Assembly (NCBI RefSeq): GCF_037975245.1
Contig: NC_092565.1
Span: forward strand, 14,537,499-14,601,498
Direction of reading: 5' to 3'
DNA: 64,000 bases
Source of the DNA: Apostichopus japonicus
Lineage: Eukaryota > Echinodermata > Holothuroidea > Aspidochirotida > Stichopodidae
Part shown: in pieces, positions 46,650 through 59,752 of the stretch
Numbering within the stretch: position 1 is the stretch's first letter
How the letters are laid out: the number at the start of each line of letters is the position of its first letter
Notes under the pieces: generated by a model
Database searches by the model: none
What the model saw: only the letters and a program-made list of their open reading frames with translations
Told to the model about the DNA's origin: nothing
Made by a program: the position numbers and the translations under genes

Positions 46650-47912
46650 TTACCAATCTCCCGTAGTATGCATGCAACATCTCCCGCGTACTATCTTTCT
46701 TAGTGAACTTCTAAATTCTTTATTGAATATCGTGTAAATGATGGGATTAAAAGCAGAATTACTCCATGTCAGCCACTGAAAGAAGGAAAAAAGTCCATTG
46801 CTATCTGGACACGACTCACATACACTTATTATGGCGAGGGTTAACGCAAAAGGCAACCAACAAACCAAAAACACAGTCAGCACTACCGCAATGACTACGA
46901 CGACTTTCCGTTCCCGAGTCACTCCTGCAGGCATCAAACGCTTCCTTCTGGTTATTTTATCCTCTCTTTCGGTTTTTCGGTTTTCGTTTCCGATGTTTTT
47001 ATTCCCTGATTCTGTACTATTCCCGTTTTCAGGTCCTCTTCGTGTTGTTGTTCTTTCTCTATCTGTATCGACGTTATCATTCGATGTTTCACATTTGTCA
47101 TTTCCATTTGGTGTTCCCATTCTTACAGCTCCTGTTTCGGCTATGAGTGTTTTAGTTCCAGTCTGTGGTTCTTCTACCCAAATTCCTTTGCCTGCCTCGG
47201 TTATCGGTATTTTAGCTCCACACGGTTTTTCTATCCTTCCTTTCCCTGTTTCCGTTAACCGAGTCCCATTCGACTTTGTCATCATTTCTTTTCCTTTTCG
47301 GTTAATATTGCGTTGTTCAGTATGCACTCGACCGAGACGCAAAGTTGCTCGCGTAAGCAATACGTATAGAACTATTATCAAAGACCCCGGTATATAGAAA
47401 GCAACAAATGTTCCTAACTTAGCTAAACTGTGATCTTTGTTGACGGCACAAAAGTAGTAGGATTTAAATCCATCGATAGGAACGACTGTCAAAATTGAGA
47501 GCATAAACGACAAACTCCATATAACGCCTATCATCATCCACGCAATGACAGAGGACTTCCGGTTCACCGAGTACCATATTGGATATGACACCGCGATATA
47601 TCGATCTATCGAAATTAAGCAAAGATGCCAAGTCGAAGCGGTGCTCACATTGACATCAACGGCGATCCATACATCACACATGAAGTCACCGAAGTACCAT
47701 GATGTCGTAACGAAATCTGAGATAACAGCAAGAGGCATCACCAATGTACAGATGATGATGTCGGCCACTGCGAGAGATACCAATAGAAAATTCGTCAGCG
47801 TTCGGAGGTTAACATTTCGAAACACCGCGGTGACGACAAGCACGTTGCCGGTTACTCCTAAGATACAAATTAAGAATATAACGATAACGGCGAAAATTTC
47901 GAGAAATTGCAT
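46650..47912 (-). CDS. Aminergic-type rhodopsin-family GPCR
   Basis: A seven-helix receptor, 420 aa if translation starts at MQFLEIF (47912). Visible landmarks are GNVLVV (N23, TM1), LAVAD (D51, TM2), C79 for the TM3 disulfide, D86 in WIAVDVNVSTAS (the amine-binding aspartate), DRY at 103-105, CWLPF at 351-355 and NPIIY at 389-393. Two cysteines at 412-413 may be palmitoylated. The third cytoplasmic loop is very long (about 150 aa) and holds imperfect ~19-aa repeats (TETGKG, TEAGKG, AETG). TM5 (AFYIPGSLIIVLY) lacks the serines used to bind catechol hydroxyls, so a catecholamine ligand is less likely. The amine is unknown. The N-terminus is unusually short. An acceptor at 47976 opens this exon, and a plausible upstream exon ends at 48364 (GTAAGT donor), so a longer N-terminus is possible. 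Confidence 0.86.
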   Translation of the reverse strand: MQFLEIFAVIVIFLICILGVTGNVLVVTAVFRNVNLRTLTNFLLVSLAVADIIICTLVMPLAVISDFVTTSWYFGDFMCDVWIAVDVNVSTASTWHLCLISIDRYIAVSYPIWYSVNRKSSVIAWMMIGVIWSLSFMLSILTVVPIDGFKSYYFCAVNKDHSLAKLGTFVAFYIPGSLIIVLYVLLTRATLRLGRVHTEQRNINRKGKEMMTKSNGTRLTETGKGRIEKPCGAKIPITEAGKGIWVEEPQTGTKTLIAETGAVRMGTPNGNDKCETSNDNVDTDRERTTTRRGPENGNSTESGNKNIGNENRKTEREDKITRRKRLMPAGVTRERKVVVVIAVVLTVFLVCWLPFALTLAIISVCESCPDSNGLFSFFQWLTWSNSAFNPIIYTIFNKEFRSSLRKIVRGRCCMHTTGDW

Positions 47913-47995
47913 GGCGGTTTTGTCGACTCGATGACAGTATAGTATTATTTTCCATCCACCAAAACTATCGTCGACCTGAAGAAAGTAAGACAAAG

Positions 47996-48142
47996 TTATG
48001 ATTAAAATTATGATTATGATTATGAATATAAATATGATTACGATTATGCTTATTATAATGATTGTGATTATGATTATCAGTATGATTATGATCATGATTA
48101 TGATCATTATGATGATTATGATTATGATTATTATGATTGTTA
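47996..48142. repeat. (GATTAT)n microsatellite in the GPCR intron
   Basis: GATTAT/GATTATGATTAC hexamer repeat immediately upstream of the GPCR exon's acceptor. It keeps the reading frame open by chance, producing a false isoleucine-rich N-terminal extension. Confidence 0.92.
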
Positions 48143-48974
48143 TTACTACAATATATCCAAATTAGGCGTCCTAGACTTCTCTCTTTTTGTACAAAACTAA
48201 GCAAGGAATAAATAATTGAAAATGCTGCATAGGTGTAAGTAATTTCATATAAAACATTTCAAACATACTTATCTTACCTATATTATTTTCCTCTTTCTTG
48301 TTGGTATATTTAACAATTAAAATAGTCGAACTTTTAAAACACTGCGTTGGTGTTATAACTTACCTGTTTACCCGAGTCCACCAATTGCAAATGTGTGTTA
48401 TACAGGCGAAGTACTGATGAGAACCAGCTTATGTGAGATTTAAAAGAAAAATGGTAAATGAAAAAAATATGCAGATAAATCTATCATCATGTAAGAAGCA
48501 GAACATGATCACGTGATTTCTTCGCAAGGCATTATGTCTCTCAGTTACGGAGAAGATAACCTATTTCTGCTCTTAATACTGTAAGGTTTACGATATATAC
48601 CCTTACTCTATATGCATTTGTTAAAAGACAAGATTAAAACAATGAACTATTTAAATATTGAAACGATTAGTAGTATACATAACCTGTATACTCTTAATAT
48701 ATTAACAATGATTTTCTTCTTCAAATATAAATGGAAGCGAACGACTTGAATACATATAGTTTAATGGTTGCCGTGACAACAGAATTTAAAAATGTATGAT
48801 CTTATTAATGAAATCTTTATAAGGATATTCCAGGGTTTAATTAGTTGCTGTCACCAATGATAAATGATTGACACTTGGTCTCGGGATTGTACCCCATAAA
48901 GATGGTATAAAAAGATTGAATGATTAATGTATATGCATGCGGAAATCGACGTATTAATTTGTCTTCTTTCTCGT

Positions 48975-49720
48975 GGATACCATTGCAATCGTATACTCTC
49001 CCTCGTACGGGATACTCTAGCTTAGACTCCTACTCGCCCTGGTGGATACTCTTGTACTCGCCCTGGTGGATACTCTTGTACTCGCTCTCGTGGATACATA
49101 TGTCATCGTATCTCCCTGGTGGACACTCTTGTACTCGCTCTCGTGGATACCATTGTCATCGTATCTCCCTGGTGGACACTCTTGTACTCGCTCTCGGCGT
49201 CGTGGCTACCATTGTAATCGTACTCTCCCTCGTGCGGGATATTCTAGCTTATACTCCTACTCGCCCCGGTGGATACTCTTGTACTCGCCATCGTGGATAC
49301 TCTTGTACTCGCTCTCGCCGTCGTGGATACTCTTGAACTCGTACCCTCCCTCGCACAGGATACTCTAGCTTGTACTCTCACTCTCCCTGGTGGACACTCT
49401 TGTACTCTCCCTGGTGGATACTCTTGTACTCGCCCTGGTGGATACTCTTGTACTCGCTCTCGGCGTCGTGGATACTCTTGAACTCGTACCCTCCCTCGCA
49501 CAGGATACTCTAGCTTGTACTCGCACTCTCCCTGCTGGACACTCTTGTACTCTCCCTGGTGGATACTCTTGTACTCTCCCTGGTGGATACTGTTGTACTC
49601 GCCCTGGTGGATGCTCTTGTACTCGCTCTCGTGGATACTCTTGTACTCGCTCTCGTCGTCATGGATACATTTGTATTCGTATACACTCCCTCGTACGGGA
49701 TACCCTCGTACATGTCTTTG
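48975..49720. repeat. 24-bp minisatellite (~31 units) upstream of the GPCR
   Basis: Units read TGGTGGATACTCTTGTACTC plus GCCC, with CTCGTGGATAC and CTCTCCCTGG variants. A higher-order segment ending CCTCGCACAGGATACTCTAGC recurs every 160-190 bp. The unit is a multiple of three, so open frames exist on both strands (for example EYKSIHQG on the minus strand), but there is no start, splice or domain evidence for coding. Confidence 0.9.
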
Positions 49721-50218
49721 AAGCCGACTCTCATGTAGAGGGCTGGGGGGATAACTGGGTTGGATGATCCTCACCCAGAAAGAAAAACGAGGGCCCTCCC
49801 GGGAGCTACCCATGCTTATACCGTGTAAATTCTTCATCGTCTCATCGAGAAACCAATGGTCTATAGCAAGGGTAGGAGTCGGGGGGGGGGGGGGCACGTG
49901 TCCCCGCTTGCTGTTTTTCCAAAATAGCAAATGTGCCCTACTGGCAAATAAAATGTGCCCCTATATCTTAAGCCTTTGTTAAATTTTAATGTTTTATTTT
50001 AATGATTTATTTTTAGTCTGTACATGCTATTTTTAAAATGGCATCCCATATCTTTTTGTAGCACGGTTAACAATAAACAATCTCAATAAATAGTATTGAT
50101 AGCATACTAACACATCATATATATTTAAGTGATATGGCCGGTGTGTATCGGTTTATAGCATAACGAGTGGTGGTTGTGGAATAAGAAAGTGCCACTCTGA
50201 TGTTGTGCCCGTGTGACA

Positions 50219-50410
50219 GGGAATAGTGTCCGGGCGTCTCACGGACACTATTCCACGGGAATTGTGTCCGTAGGACAACTTTCTCGGGGGGAATTGTGTC
50301 CGGCGGACAGTATTATCTGTCCGGACGGACACTATTAACTAGGAAAAAACGTCCGTGTGTGGTGATTTTCTGTCCGCGCGGACAGGATGAGAGAATAGCA
50401 CGGATAAATG
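50219..50410. repeat. Cluster of GTCCG/CGGAC palindromes
   Basis: In about 190 bp there is a 13-bp-arm hairpin GGAATAGTGTCCG (50220-50232)/CGGACACTATTCC (50242-50254), a perfect 16-bp palindrome CTGTCCGCGCGGACAG (50370-50385), and further GTCCGgCGGAC, GTCCGGAC and TGTCCgtaGGACA motifs. No element ends were found. Confidence 0.85.
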
Positions 50411-52080
50411 TGTCCTACAAGCTCTTCTGCATGGAAACGTAGTGCAAAAACATCAGGACTGCAAGGCTTCTTTGGAGTACGCCTTTTCATCTTAATTGCA
50501 TTTCTTAATGGCAGGATTTATAGAGGAACTTTAGACCAATTTCACTACATGATGAACGGCTGAAATATATGGTCATTAATGATTTCTTGCATGATACTAT
50601 TTGGACAGACACAAATGAATGGAAATATCAATTTAATTTAAAATTTATTGCAAATTTGATTCTCCTTCATGTTCTCTGCTGCATAAGATAAATACATTTC
50701 TATAAAATGACAAAAGTGCTGCAAGACTCGTGCAACATCCTACGTCTATTGTGACATAGAACAACTGTATCTGTTTCTTTATTTTTAGTACAAGCTGTTT
50801 CAAATACTTTGTTTTATAAAAAATCATCCGATTTCCCTTTTACTTTTAATACTAATGCTTGACAACCATTGACAATAACAGATAGCCTCACATCTAGTAA
50901 CTTTTGAAATCTTGGGGATCTCAAGACAAAATGACATTCAAATGGAAAAAAAGGTTACATAAATCAAAGTAAACCATGCTTTGGCGTCCACAGTTGTAGC
51001 CTAGCAGTATTTGTTGGTCAGGCAATCAATTCAAGGTAGACTACTGTTAATCCAATTATCGACAGGCTGTGAATGTGAACTATGGTGAAAATACTTGGGA
51101 ATTCCTTTTCATGTGATATATTTTAAGATTGGGCAATGCCTAGCTGGTTGGAAATGGTACTTGGGAAGCAATATAAAATCATATGGTATAGGAGCAGAGG
51201 GTTTGTGTAAGGTGTTTTCGTGTGTTCATGACATGTCAACGACCGAATCATGATATATTGCCTGCACAGTCAGGCAGTGCATTATTCATTAGAAGGTATT
51301 TCCAAACGAATATCTCACCATGCACAACTGGTATTGATAAACACCAAAAACGTTTATTGCTACGATGTATTGTTAATGGACATAAAGGCCTCTAAGCTAT
51401 ATCATTTATTTTCAACAAAAATCAGCTGAAAGTATGTTGCATTGGCTTCAAATATGCCAGATACTAAAATATGGTCACCTATGGTCAAAATTATTAAACT
51501 GTTTTTGTACCACCTGTAGGAAATTTACCTCACTGGGACATTCTGTCCTTTTGCATGTTCTTTTAAAATGTCTGAGAAAAATTTGGAGATTATAAAGACC
51601 TCAAGGAAAGTACTTCTTGATGTCACAATACAACTTTGTGGCCTATACAGACTACCTTCAAATGACATGCTGCTGGTCACACTAAGTATCAGGCTTAATA
51701 TAAATACTGGGAAAGGAGGCTGTGTGAGAACCAGTTCTACTACACTCAGATTGTTTAGTGTTAGTCAAAGTATCTCAATGACTATTGTTCAAATGTTGGA
51801 AAAGAAAAAAAAATGAATTAGGGCTAATTGGGAAATGCAAGCTGAAGCCAGTGAAATCATATTTGTACACAATTCAGACAACTTGGTATCAGTTAACATT
51901 TCTCTTGCTTTTGTCTACATATTTGGCCCACCTTTTCCTTTGATATTAAATATTCTTTGCACTAAAAGTTTGGTCTTGACACAGTCAACAGTATAATCAC
52001 TTGAATCCTTTACTGGGGAGCATCCAAGGCCAGTCAACACTGAAAATAAAAATACACATATATACACATACATACATATA
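50411..52080. other. Intergenic, no gene recognised
   Basis: AT-rich unique sequence with no recognisable domain, splice pair or repeat termini in either strand. Confidence 0.5.
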
Positions 52081-52125
52081 CATATGTACACATATACAAA
52101 CATATACACACATACATACACACAT

Positions 52126-52131
<6 letters not shown>

Positions 52132-52217
<86 letters not shown>
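52132..52217. repeat. (TA)n microsatellite with CA-rich flank
   Basis: About 86 bp of TA repeat preceded by a CATACA-rich tract. It sits at the 3' side of the LINE fragment. Confidence 0.96.
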
Positions 52218-52220
<3 letters not shown>

Positions 52221-52239
52221 AAACGTACAAGTGCAGCTG

Positions 52240-52860
52240 TCTACAATAAATTATCCAGATAACCATTTTGTAAATAAATAGCAGCACGATAAATAAAACT
52301 ATTTCTATACACATTAATTCTGAATTTTGGTGTTATTGCTTTGTTTCTCAGATTATACCTAGTAGTTTCTCGAAGTAGAGAGTTCAGTTCGGTTTGCAAA
52401 GAATGTCTGTCATTTCTCTGTATGCAATTTACACTTCTAATGAACTCATTTTTAGCAGCATTGTTTACAGTACTCATAAGAAAGTTAAAATCTATATTAA
52501 AAATTTTAGAACAATACTTTAAAAAAAATTCTCTTATTATCTTTAATTCGTAAAAAGTGATACCAAGCAGAAACAGCATATATTAGGTGTGGTAAGATAT
52601 TGGCAGTAAAAACTCTTTTCCTAACATCAACATGAAAATATGGAACTATATACGATAGAGTTGAGACTATGAAGTACACCCGCTTAAGTATTCTGCTTAT
52701 ATGACCACTGACACTTAGTTTGTCATCAATACAAACACCTAGATATACTGTATGATGAGTGCGTTATACTTCTGCAACTTTAATTGAGATTTTAGTTAAC
52801 TTACATGATACAAGACCTTTTCTACGAAAACGCTTATTCAGTTGCAACAACTACATAATG
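52240..52860 (-). pseudogene. LINE reverse transcriptase C-terminal fragment
   Basis: The minus strand gives, across shifts, THHTVYLGVCIDDKLSVS, HISRILKRVYFIVSTLSY, FTANILPHLIY and ELNSLLRETTRYNLRNKA with [16 protein letters not shown]. This order (FLGV box, thumb, C-terminal region) is typical of non-LTR retrotransposons. It is truncated at both sides. Confidence 0.65.
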
Positions 52861-52869
52861 CATCACAGA

Positions 52870-54640
52870 TAAAGAAACTATATCCCAGTTGTTACTTGCC
52901 TTGATATACTTGAATGGCATATGAGGACAGCTGTCAAGTAGCATCTATGCATAAACCAGGCTGTGGTTTCTATGATCCAACATGAGTATTTTCATATGAA
53001 TGGGACATACTGACACACTTGATCTTAGTAATACAGCAAGAAGTGACAAACAGTATATTCACAATGACAGATGCTGACACAAATGACCACTGATAGCCTG
53101 CTTGTACTCACTCAATGTGATACATACTACAGTAAATATGAGATTTCTTCCAGCTTCCTCATCTTGAGATATCAAGTTTTAAAGGTTTACAAAATTTGAC
53201 CACTGTTAATCTCCACAATAACAAAGGCCTCTTTTAGCCATGTGGTATACTTACAGACTAAATATGGTATCTGTTCAGCTTCCTTTCTTGAACTTATAAT
53301 TTACAAGGTTTTCACAACTTGAACCCTGTTTACCCCTTGACATCCACCCCAAAAATATAGGATATAATCAATATGATTCACATACATACCAAATCTTACA
53401 TTTTCCAAGCTTCCTTTCTTTTTACCTGAAGAAAGACGAACTAACTGCCATTTACTGTCCTGGATGTGACACATGAGTTTATAGATTACAACTACCAATA
53501 GAACAACTTAATTTCTATGTGTGGTAAAATATATGCTTGTTATGTGAGACTTTTGTTAGAATTTTGTCACCTTAGAGTCCTTTGAACTTCACAATCAACA
53601 AAACAATCCCAGGATTTACTTATACCATCATTCTGACTGGAGTTCTCTGGGAACATTGCTCTTGATTCAACCTTACAATGACATTACTTATGCATTATAA
53701 GATAATAGAAATACTAATTCTATTCAGTATACTAATTGTGTGCATATTTTTCTCCTTGCCAGGGGGAGAAAAACAGACCCTTTGATATATATGGAGGGGG
53801 AGGAAGTGTGTGTGTGAGGGGGGGGGGGGGAAGTTTTGAATTGAATTGAAACCAATCTAGTGTGGTTTGAACAGAGGGAATGTGTGAATTAAATATTGCT
53901 TAATATAAGGACACTTATTGCCGGTTCCAAAAAGTGATCTGACAGCATTTATGCTTTGTTTTTCTTGTTGCTTGTTGTTTTTAATCTAACTTGCACATAT
54001 AAACATACTTAAACTTCAAGCAGGATTTTTTTTCTGGAATTGTCTATCAGTGGGGGTGGGGGGACAAACAATAACGATATGCATGAAAGAAAGAAACCTT
54101 TTTATCGTAAATTATCAAGTTCTTGTCTTAACCACTGGTTGTTATACTCAAACACCTGATTATCTCCAACCTCATCATATTCAGCTTGGATAGCCTCCCT
54201 TCATATCCTGGTGAAATGCTCTGACCCTTGGCACCAACCTATACCTATACATAAAAGTTTAAAATTATTGACTAAATAGAGAAGTTTATAAGTATTCACA
54301 TTCAAGCTAAAAAATGCATGTTTACACCACATATCATATTGAAAAGATAATTGTGCATCAGGATCATTACTTTGGTAAGCTTTTGCCCAGTTGACTACAG
54401 GCTGCTTCAGCTTCTGTTTCGGTGCAACCTGTGACAAGGTGGTAGAGATGGTCCACAGCATGAGAGACAAGAACGTCATTGAGGTAATTCAGCCTGCAGA
54501 AAAGGACGCATGAATAGTAAGCATTGCTTCAAAGTTACAGAAATTAAATAGAAAGTAAATATTACTGTGAAAACATGATTTCAGCAATCATTACGAATGG
54601 GTACTTCAAATTAATGTATGTTGCAGCATTCGGTAATAAC
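52870..54640. other. Intergenic, no gene recognised
   Basis: AT-rich sequence with a poly-G tract at about 53818-53830. Short frames have no recognisable domain. Confidence 0.5.
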
Positions 54641-54649
54641 AAGGTGAAG

Positions 54650-55105
54650 CATTCAGACTAGCAATATTGTTTATTGCCACAAATGCAGATCTGATCCTCC
54701 ATGAGCATGCGAGCATTCAGACTGATCCCCCAATTGTGGGTCTGATCCACCGTGAGCATGTATGCAGTATATTCAGACTAGCATGTCGTTCGCCCTTGTG
54801 GGTCTGATCCTCCTTAACCATGCAATAATTTATACCATCGGATGTTGATCACCCAAATTGTAGGGTCTGATCATCCTTGAGCATGCGAGAATGCAAACTA
54901 TAGCAAGTTGATCGCCCTTGTAGGTCTCGTCCTACTTGAGCATGTGAGATTCAGACTAGCAAGTTGATCACCTCATTTGTGGGGTCTGCTTGATCCTCCT
55001 TAAGCATGCGATTATTCAGAGTATAGCAACTTGAATCCCCAAATGTGGGATCTGATCCTCCTTGAGCATGCGAGCATTCAGATATACAGTATGGCAAGTT
55101 GATAG
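54650..55105. repeat. Diverged ~70-bp tandem repeat
   Basis: Six or so copies of a unit containing ATTCAGACTAGCAAGTTGAT, TTGTGGGTCTGATCCTCC and GAGCATGCGAG, with many substitutions and indels. Confidence 0.8.
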
Positions 55106-55120
55106 CCTATTGAAGTCTGT

Positions 55121-55605
55121 ACGCATATGGCATGCCATGTGGGACAAACACCGCATAATATATCCGCGTATTAATTGGAATACATACGCGTATTAATTGT
55201 ACATGTGTAAAGTTTCGCTTTTTGAAGCGATCTCGCGAGCCCGCCAAAACATTTATCGTTGGTATATGTACACAGCAAGAGCGGAAATATTTTTTCGTGA
55301 ATATTCTAATTAATCAGTGCATATATTGGATTTAATCCCCATATGTATTTTATTTAATACATGTATATATTCGAATTAATACGTGTATATACTCGAATTA
55401 ATATGTGTATATATTCGAATTAATACGTGTATATATTTGAATTAATACGTGTATATATATTAGAATTAATACGCGGATATATTTAAGCCATATGATTGGC
55501 TAATAATATATACGCGTATATATTCCAATTAATACGCGTATAAATTCCAATTAATACGCGGATATATTATGCAGTGTTTGTCCCACATGGCTTGCCATAT
55601 ACGCA
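55121..55605. mobile_element. AT-rich element with ~50-bp inverted termini, copy 2
   Basis: Same family as 32355-32787: GTGGGACAAACACCGCATAA at the left, inverted TTATGCAGTGTTTGTCCCAC at the right, and internal repeats of TTCGAATTAATACGTGTATA. It is slightly longer because it has more internal repeats. Confidence 0.78.
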
Positions 55606-56736
55606 TTCCTGTGTATTGTATCAAGGCCAAGCTTAGAGTGAGATCTGATCAAGTGTGACCTATTTGCAGCACTAAGGTCACGTCTTGACGTAAGTCAGTG
55701 TTAGATTCAAATTTTCTGGCAGGACAGGCCAACAGTTCAAGCACTCAATCACAGAAAGTAAAATTCATGACAAGGCAAGGCTTAGGGCGATAAACTTACA
55801 AACAATGATATGACCAGAAGGACTGGATCCCATTTTTCAATAAAAAGTTCCTTTAAATGCAGTGCTTAACCATTGAAAGTATACATATCATTTCTATATA
55901 GCACAACAAAAGTTTGCAACAAGTAGCGAAACATCTAAAAGCGTTTGGCCGAGCGATGATGATAGGTAACAAGTAGAGCACATTTATCATTAATATTAAT
56001 CAATATTTGTTTCTGCTTGAATTTTGAGAGTTGCTTAAGCACTACAAAATTTTGCTTGTAACTGCCAATGTATACCACTGAGGTTGGTATCAGTAACTGC
56101 ATGATTATAGAGTGCATATAATCCCACTTTATTTAACACTTACTGTACTTCAAACTTTTTGAGTTTCTTCAATTGGTCATACAACTGCTTCGTGGAACTT
56201 GAAGAAAAACTGTTGCAAACAGATCTCTGTTGAATCAAAGCAAAGAACACAATCATAGCACACTGGAAACTTACTTAACCATGAATTGTAAAAATAGGCC
56301 TTACGAAAATATTTTGAAAAACTTGCCACTTGGCCAGTGTAAGGGATTCCCTCTCTCCTTCAGCTATCATAGCACAGAAAATTCCTTGGGAATATTATTA
56401 TAATATTACTCATATTACTAGCAATATTGTGAGCAATGCCATGTGCTTCTTTCAAATAGCATTAATTCAATGATGTAACATGAGCTGTTTTTTTTTCCAT
56501 GAATCTGACATAATTTATAGTTATAGGGTGTACAACTTACTCGATCTTAGTAAAGCAGTGTGATGTGACAAACAATAAATTTGCAATATCACAGACTATC
56601 CTGAAATGATGATGACCTCAACAACAGGTTTCTTTTAATAATTGTGATACATCAACATACTAAATATGGCATCTGTCCTTTTGAAATATTGTGTAAAACA
56701 TGGTTTTCACAATTTGAACCCTCAAACGATCCATTG
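55606..56736. other. Intergenic, no gene recognised
   Basis: AT-rich unique sequence to the left of the E2 insertion. No supported gene. Confidence 0.5.
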
Positions 56737-57054
56737 ACCTCGGCCATACACTCTTAAAACACCTGGGTCATATTCATGACCCAAACGCAGGGTCGATGGT
56801 CTTATAACCCAATTTGGGTTGTACCATACACTAAGATGACCTAATGCTAAGTCCGAAATTGACTTTCAACAATGAGTCAAAATAATATTGCACTATGATT
56901 GGTCAACATTATAGGAATATGAGTGCATCATTTCAGATCAGCCAATTAACGAACACACATTGACCGTCTGATAATATTGGCCCTGCGCGCGCGCCATAGA
57001 CAACTTGGCTGTAGGACAAGGTTGCTGACAGAGCGAACATGATCAGAAGCACAG

Positions 57055-57121
57055 ATGAATTCGTTTGTGAAAGATAAATTAGTAGAATGGGGCTTGATGG
57101 AATGGGCTTATTCATTCCAAG
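57055..57121 (+). CDS. SAMD3-like gene of E2, probable first exon
   Basis: An ATG opens a 67-bp exon that ends at a GTATGG donor. It encodes MNSFVKDKLVEWGLMEWAYS and FQ. The pattern L-x-x-WGL-x-x-(W/Y)-x-x-x-F is how SAM domains start. A first exon of this kind, followed far downstream by the C-terminal exons, fits a SAMD3-like protein. The middle of the SAM domain is not securely found. Sequence near 58984-59040 (FEVIKPKCGDKLFLL) could be its decayed last helix. Confidence 0.45.
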
Positions 57122-59752
57122 GTATGGTATCATGTGCAAATATCTTTTGTTATATGTAATTAAATTTCAAGAAATGCTGACGTAGCATACGAAGACATAA
57201 CGTAAGGCTAAGTCGGTGACTGAATTCGTAGTCGTACTAGCCTACGGCCTAACGTTAAGCCATAACATAGGCTAGGCCTAACGTAGGCATGGCCTGTAGA
57301 CATTACACTATCTGGTTAGGCTAAGTAGTTTCTTTAAAATATTGAGATTATGTATATATGTACGAAACCTCTACTAGGCTTTAGTATCCGGTATACAAAT
57401 CCACAATCCTGATATGAATATTAGGCCCCTAATGGTTGAAATTGTAAAATATGGAGCTAATTTACAGAAAGTTCTGTCCAAGTTGTTAAACGGACCCGTT
57501 TTGCCTAGTCGCTGCCAGTTAGCCTATGTACAAAAAATGCAAAGTTTTCGATAGGACTAAGAAGTAAGATGTCAATATATCCTATAGGGCCTAGGCCTAT
57601 TACTACCGTTAGGATCGCCCGTGGATAGACCCATGGACTTGCACGGAGACCAAACATTATTCCATATTCTTACATTTGCCGAACTGTATATTTAAAATAA
57701 ATATGACGATGCACAAAGTTCTGCATAAGTAAGCATTGTTGACGATGCATAATTAAGCATTGTTGTGCCAAGTTTGCTGAGTAAATATGATGAGGCCCCT
57801 AGGCTAGGCCTATTTGCGATCATGAGGATGACGGCTAGATTTGGACAGGCTAATGGGGTGTTTTTTTTTGTACACATCGGGGCAGCTACTGTAGTGTGAA
57901 GCATTTAGCCTAACATTAGGCCTAGGCCCTACTGCGTATAGTGTTATAGGTCTAACGTTAGATATGGAACAAGCACCTGTGAACAAGAGTTTTTACCAGA
58001 ATTTTAGGGTTAGGCCTAAATAACAAAAATAGCTTAGTCCTAGTTAAATAGCTAATGTTACATCTGATTAAGCAGTAAGTGTACTAACATACTGTAGCTT
58101 ATCTGACTTCCGAACGAAAGGCAAAGAAGACCAAAAAAGAGGCAGAACTTGGAATAAATTTACAACAATTTCATTTGAAAATTTCTTGGCAATGAAAATT
58201 TTGAATTATCATACAAAATAACATTTAGGCCTAGCCTAGAATGTTATAGGCCTATGCTAGGTCTATTTGGTCAAGATGTGAAAAAACAGCCTGTTTTGCA
58301 TATATTATGGTGAAAAATAAGTAGGCCTAGCAGATCTTATTTGTTCATATTGCTTTTTGAGCACGTTGCTATACGGTAATATTGGAACGTATTGTTAGGT
58401 AGCCTATGTGTATATGCAGTATTCGGGCACCTTATGATACCCTACGATAAATACTTGTATATAAATTCTACAAATTAAGTATGTACAGTTAAGCAGGGGC
58501 GGGGGGGGGGGGGGGTGTTGTAACAAGTAAGTAGCACGGGTGCCTGTAATGTGCACTTTTCAGCCAAATTGCTTCAACATTCATTGAAAATATTCAGATT
58601 ATGATGCCAGCACCAGACAAACCTCAATCTATATAGGGCCTGGCATAATCGTCAGGGTTCGAAATATGTGGTAGTTCAGTAGGCTGTAGCAGAGTAGCCC
58701 TAGACAACCAAATATACGTTGGACTACCACAACTGTCAGAACACTTAGTAGCAGTAGTCCGATGGGCTACCAAAATTTCCCAATTTGAAAGCTTTTATCT
58801 GTGATAAGTTGTTTTCACCCACACTAACAATGTGTAAATCTTTTCCATAGCAATACTGTATATTGTATATATCATGAATCATCATTGTGTAAAAAATTAT
58901 ACAGGAAAAAATCTTCACAGTCCAAGTCTGGGCACAAAAAATGCTTTCTGTGCAGATTTGTCACATATTTCATCCTTTTTCAGATTAATCTTGACTTTGA
59001 AGTCATCAAGCCAAAGTGTGGGGACAAATTGTTCCTGTTATGGACACCTGCACTCGCTAGGAACCTACTGCATTATGCTGACAAGCAAAATGGTTGGTCT
59101 TGACACCTGGGGATTGATCAAGACAGCAGTCAACTATCAGGTAACTAAGGTGCAATAACTTAACCCAGGTAAAATGCATGTGAACTGTTTTCATGTGACA
59201 CTGCCAGTGATGTGTCACTGGGCCCCGGTTGAGCTTCACCTCAGTCAGGGGAAATAATGAAAATGGTGTGTATTTGGAGGAGGGGGTCAGTCAGGGGATT
59301 AAGGTGGCCAGTCAGATAACAGAATAGTGTCAAGTATTATGCTTGATTGCCATGTGTCAGTACACAGTGTCTCAGGTCTGGCATGGGCGCAACCCTGCAC
59401 AGTCAACATAGATGACATCGGATTTGTTATAAGCTACAAATGTTTTCTATTCTCGCATCAGAATTCTGGTAATATTGTCTTGCTTCATCGACGAACATTC
59501 ATTGGCCTGGCATCCACCCAACTTTGGATCACAATCAGAGATGCTGTTGAGAAATTGGTGGATTTGTAGAGCCGTCAGAGATCCTATCCACACTATATAA
59601 TGCATAATGTTCCACTGAAAGCCTTTTTGTAACTGATATATCATCATATATTACCACAAATGTGTTAGCTTATAACACAGGCATAATCAGTGACTCTATG
59701 AGTGTTAAGTCTGTGAATCTTTCCCCAAGGTTCTTATTTTCCCTCTTTACAG

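Noticed and set aside
46798-47397. 199-codon plus-strand frame across the GPCR
   Set aside because: Antisense shadow of the GPCR's long third loop.
47976-48107. Isoleucine-rich N-terminus of the GPCR frame
   Set aside because: Translation of the (GATTAT)n tract upstream of a clear splice acceptor.
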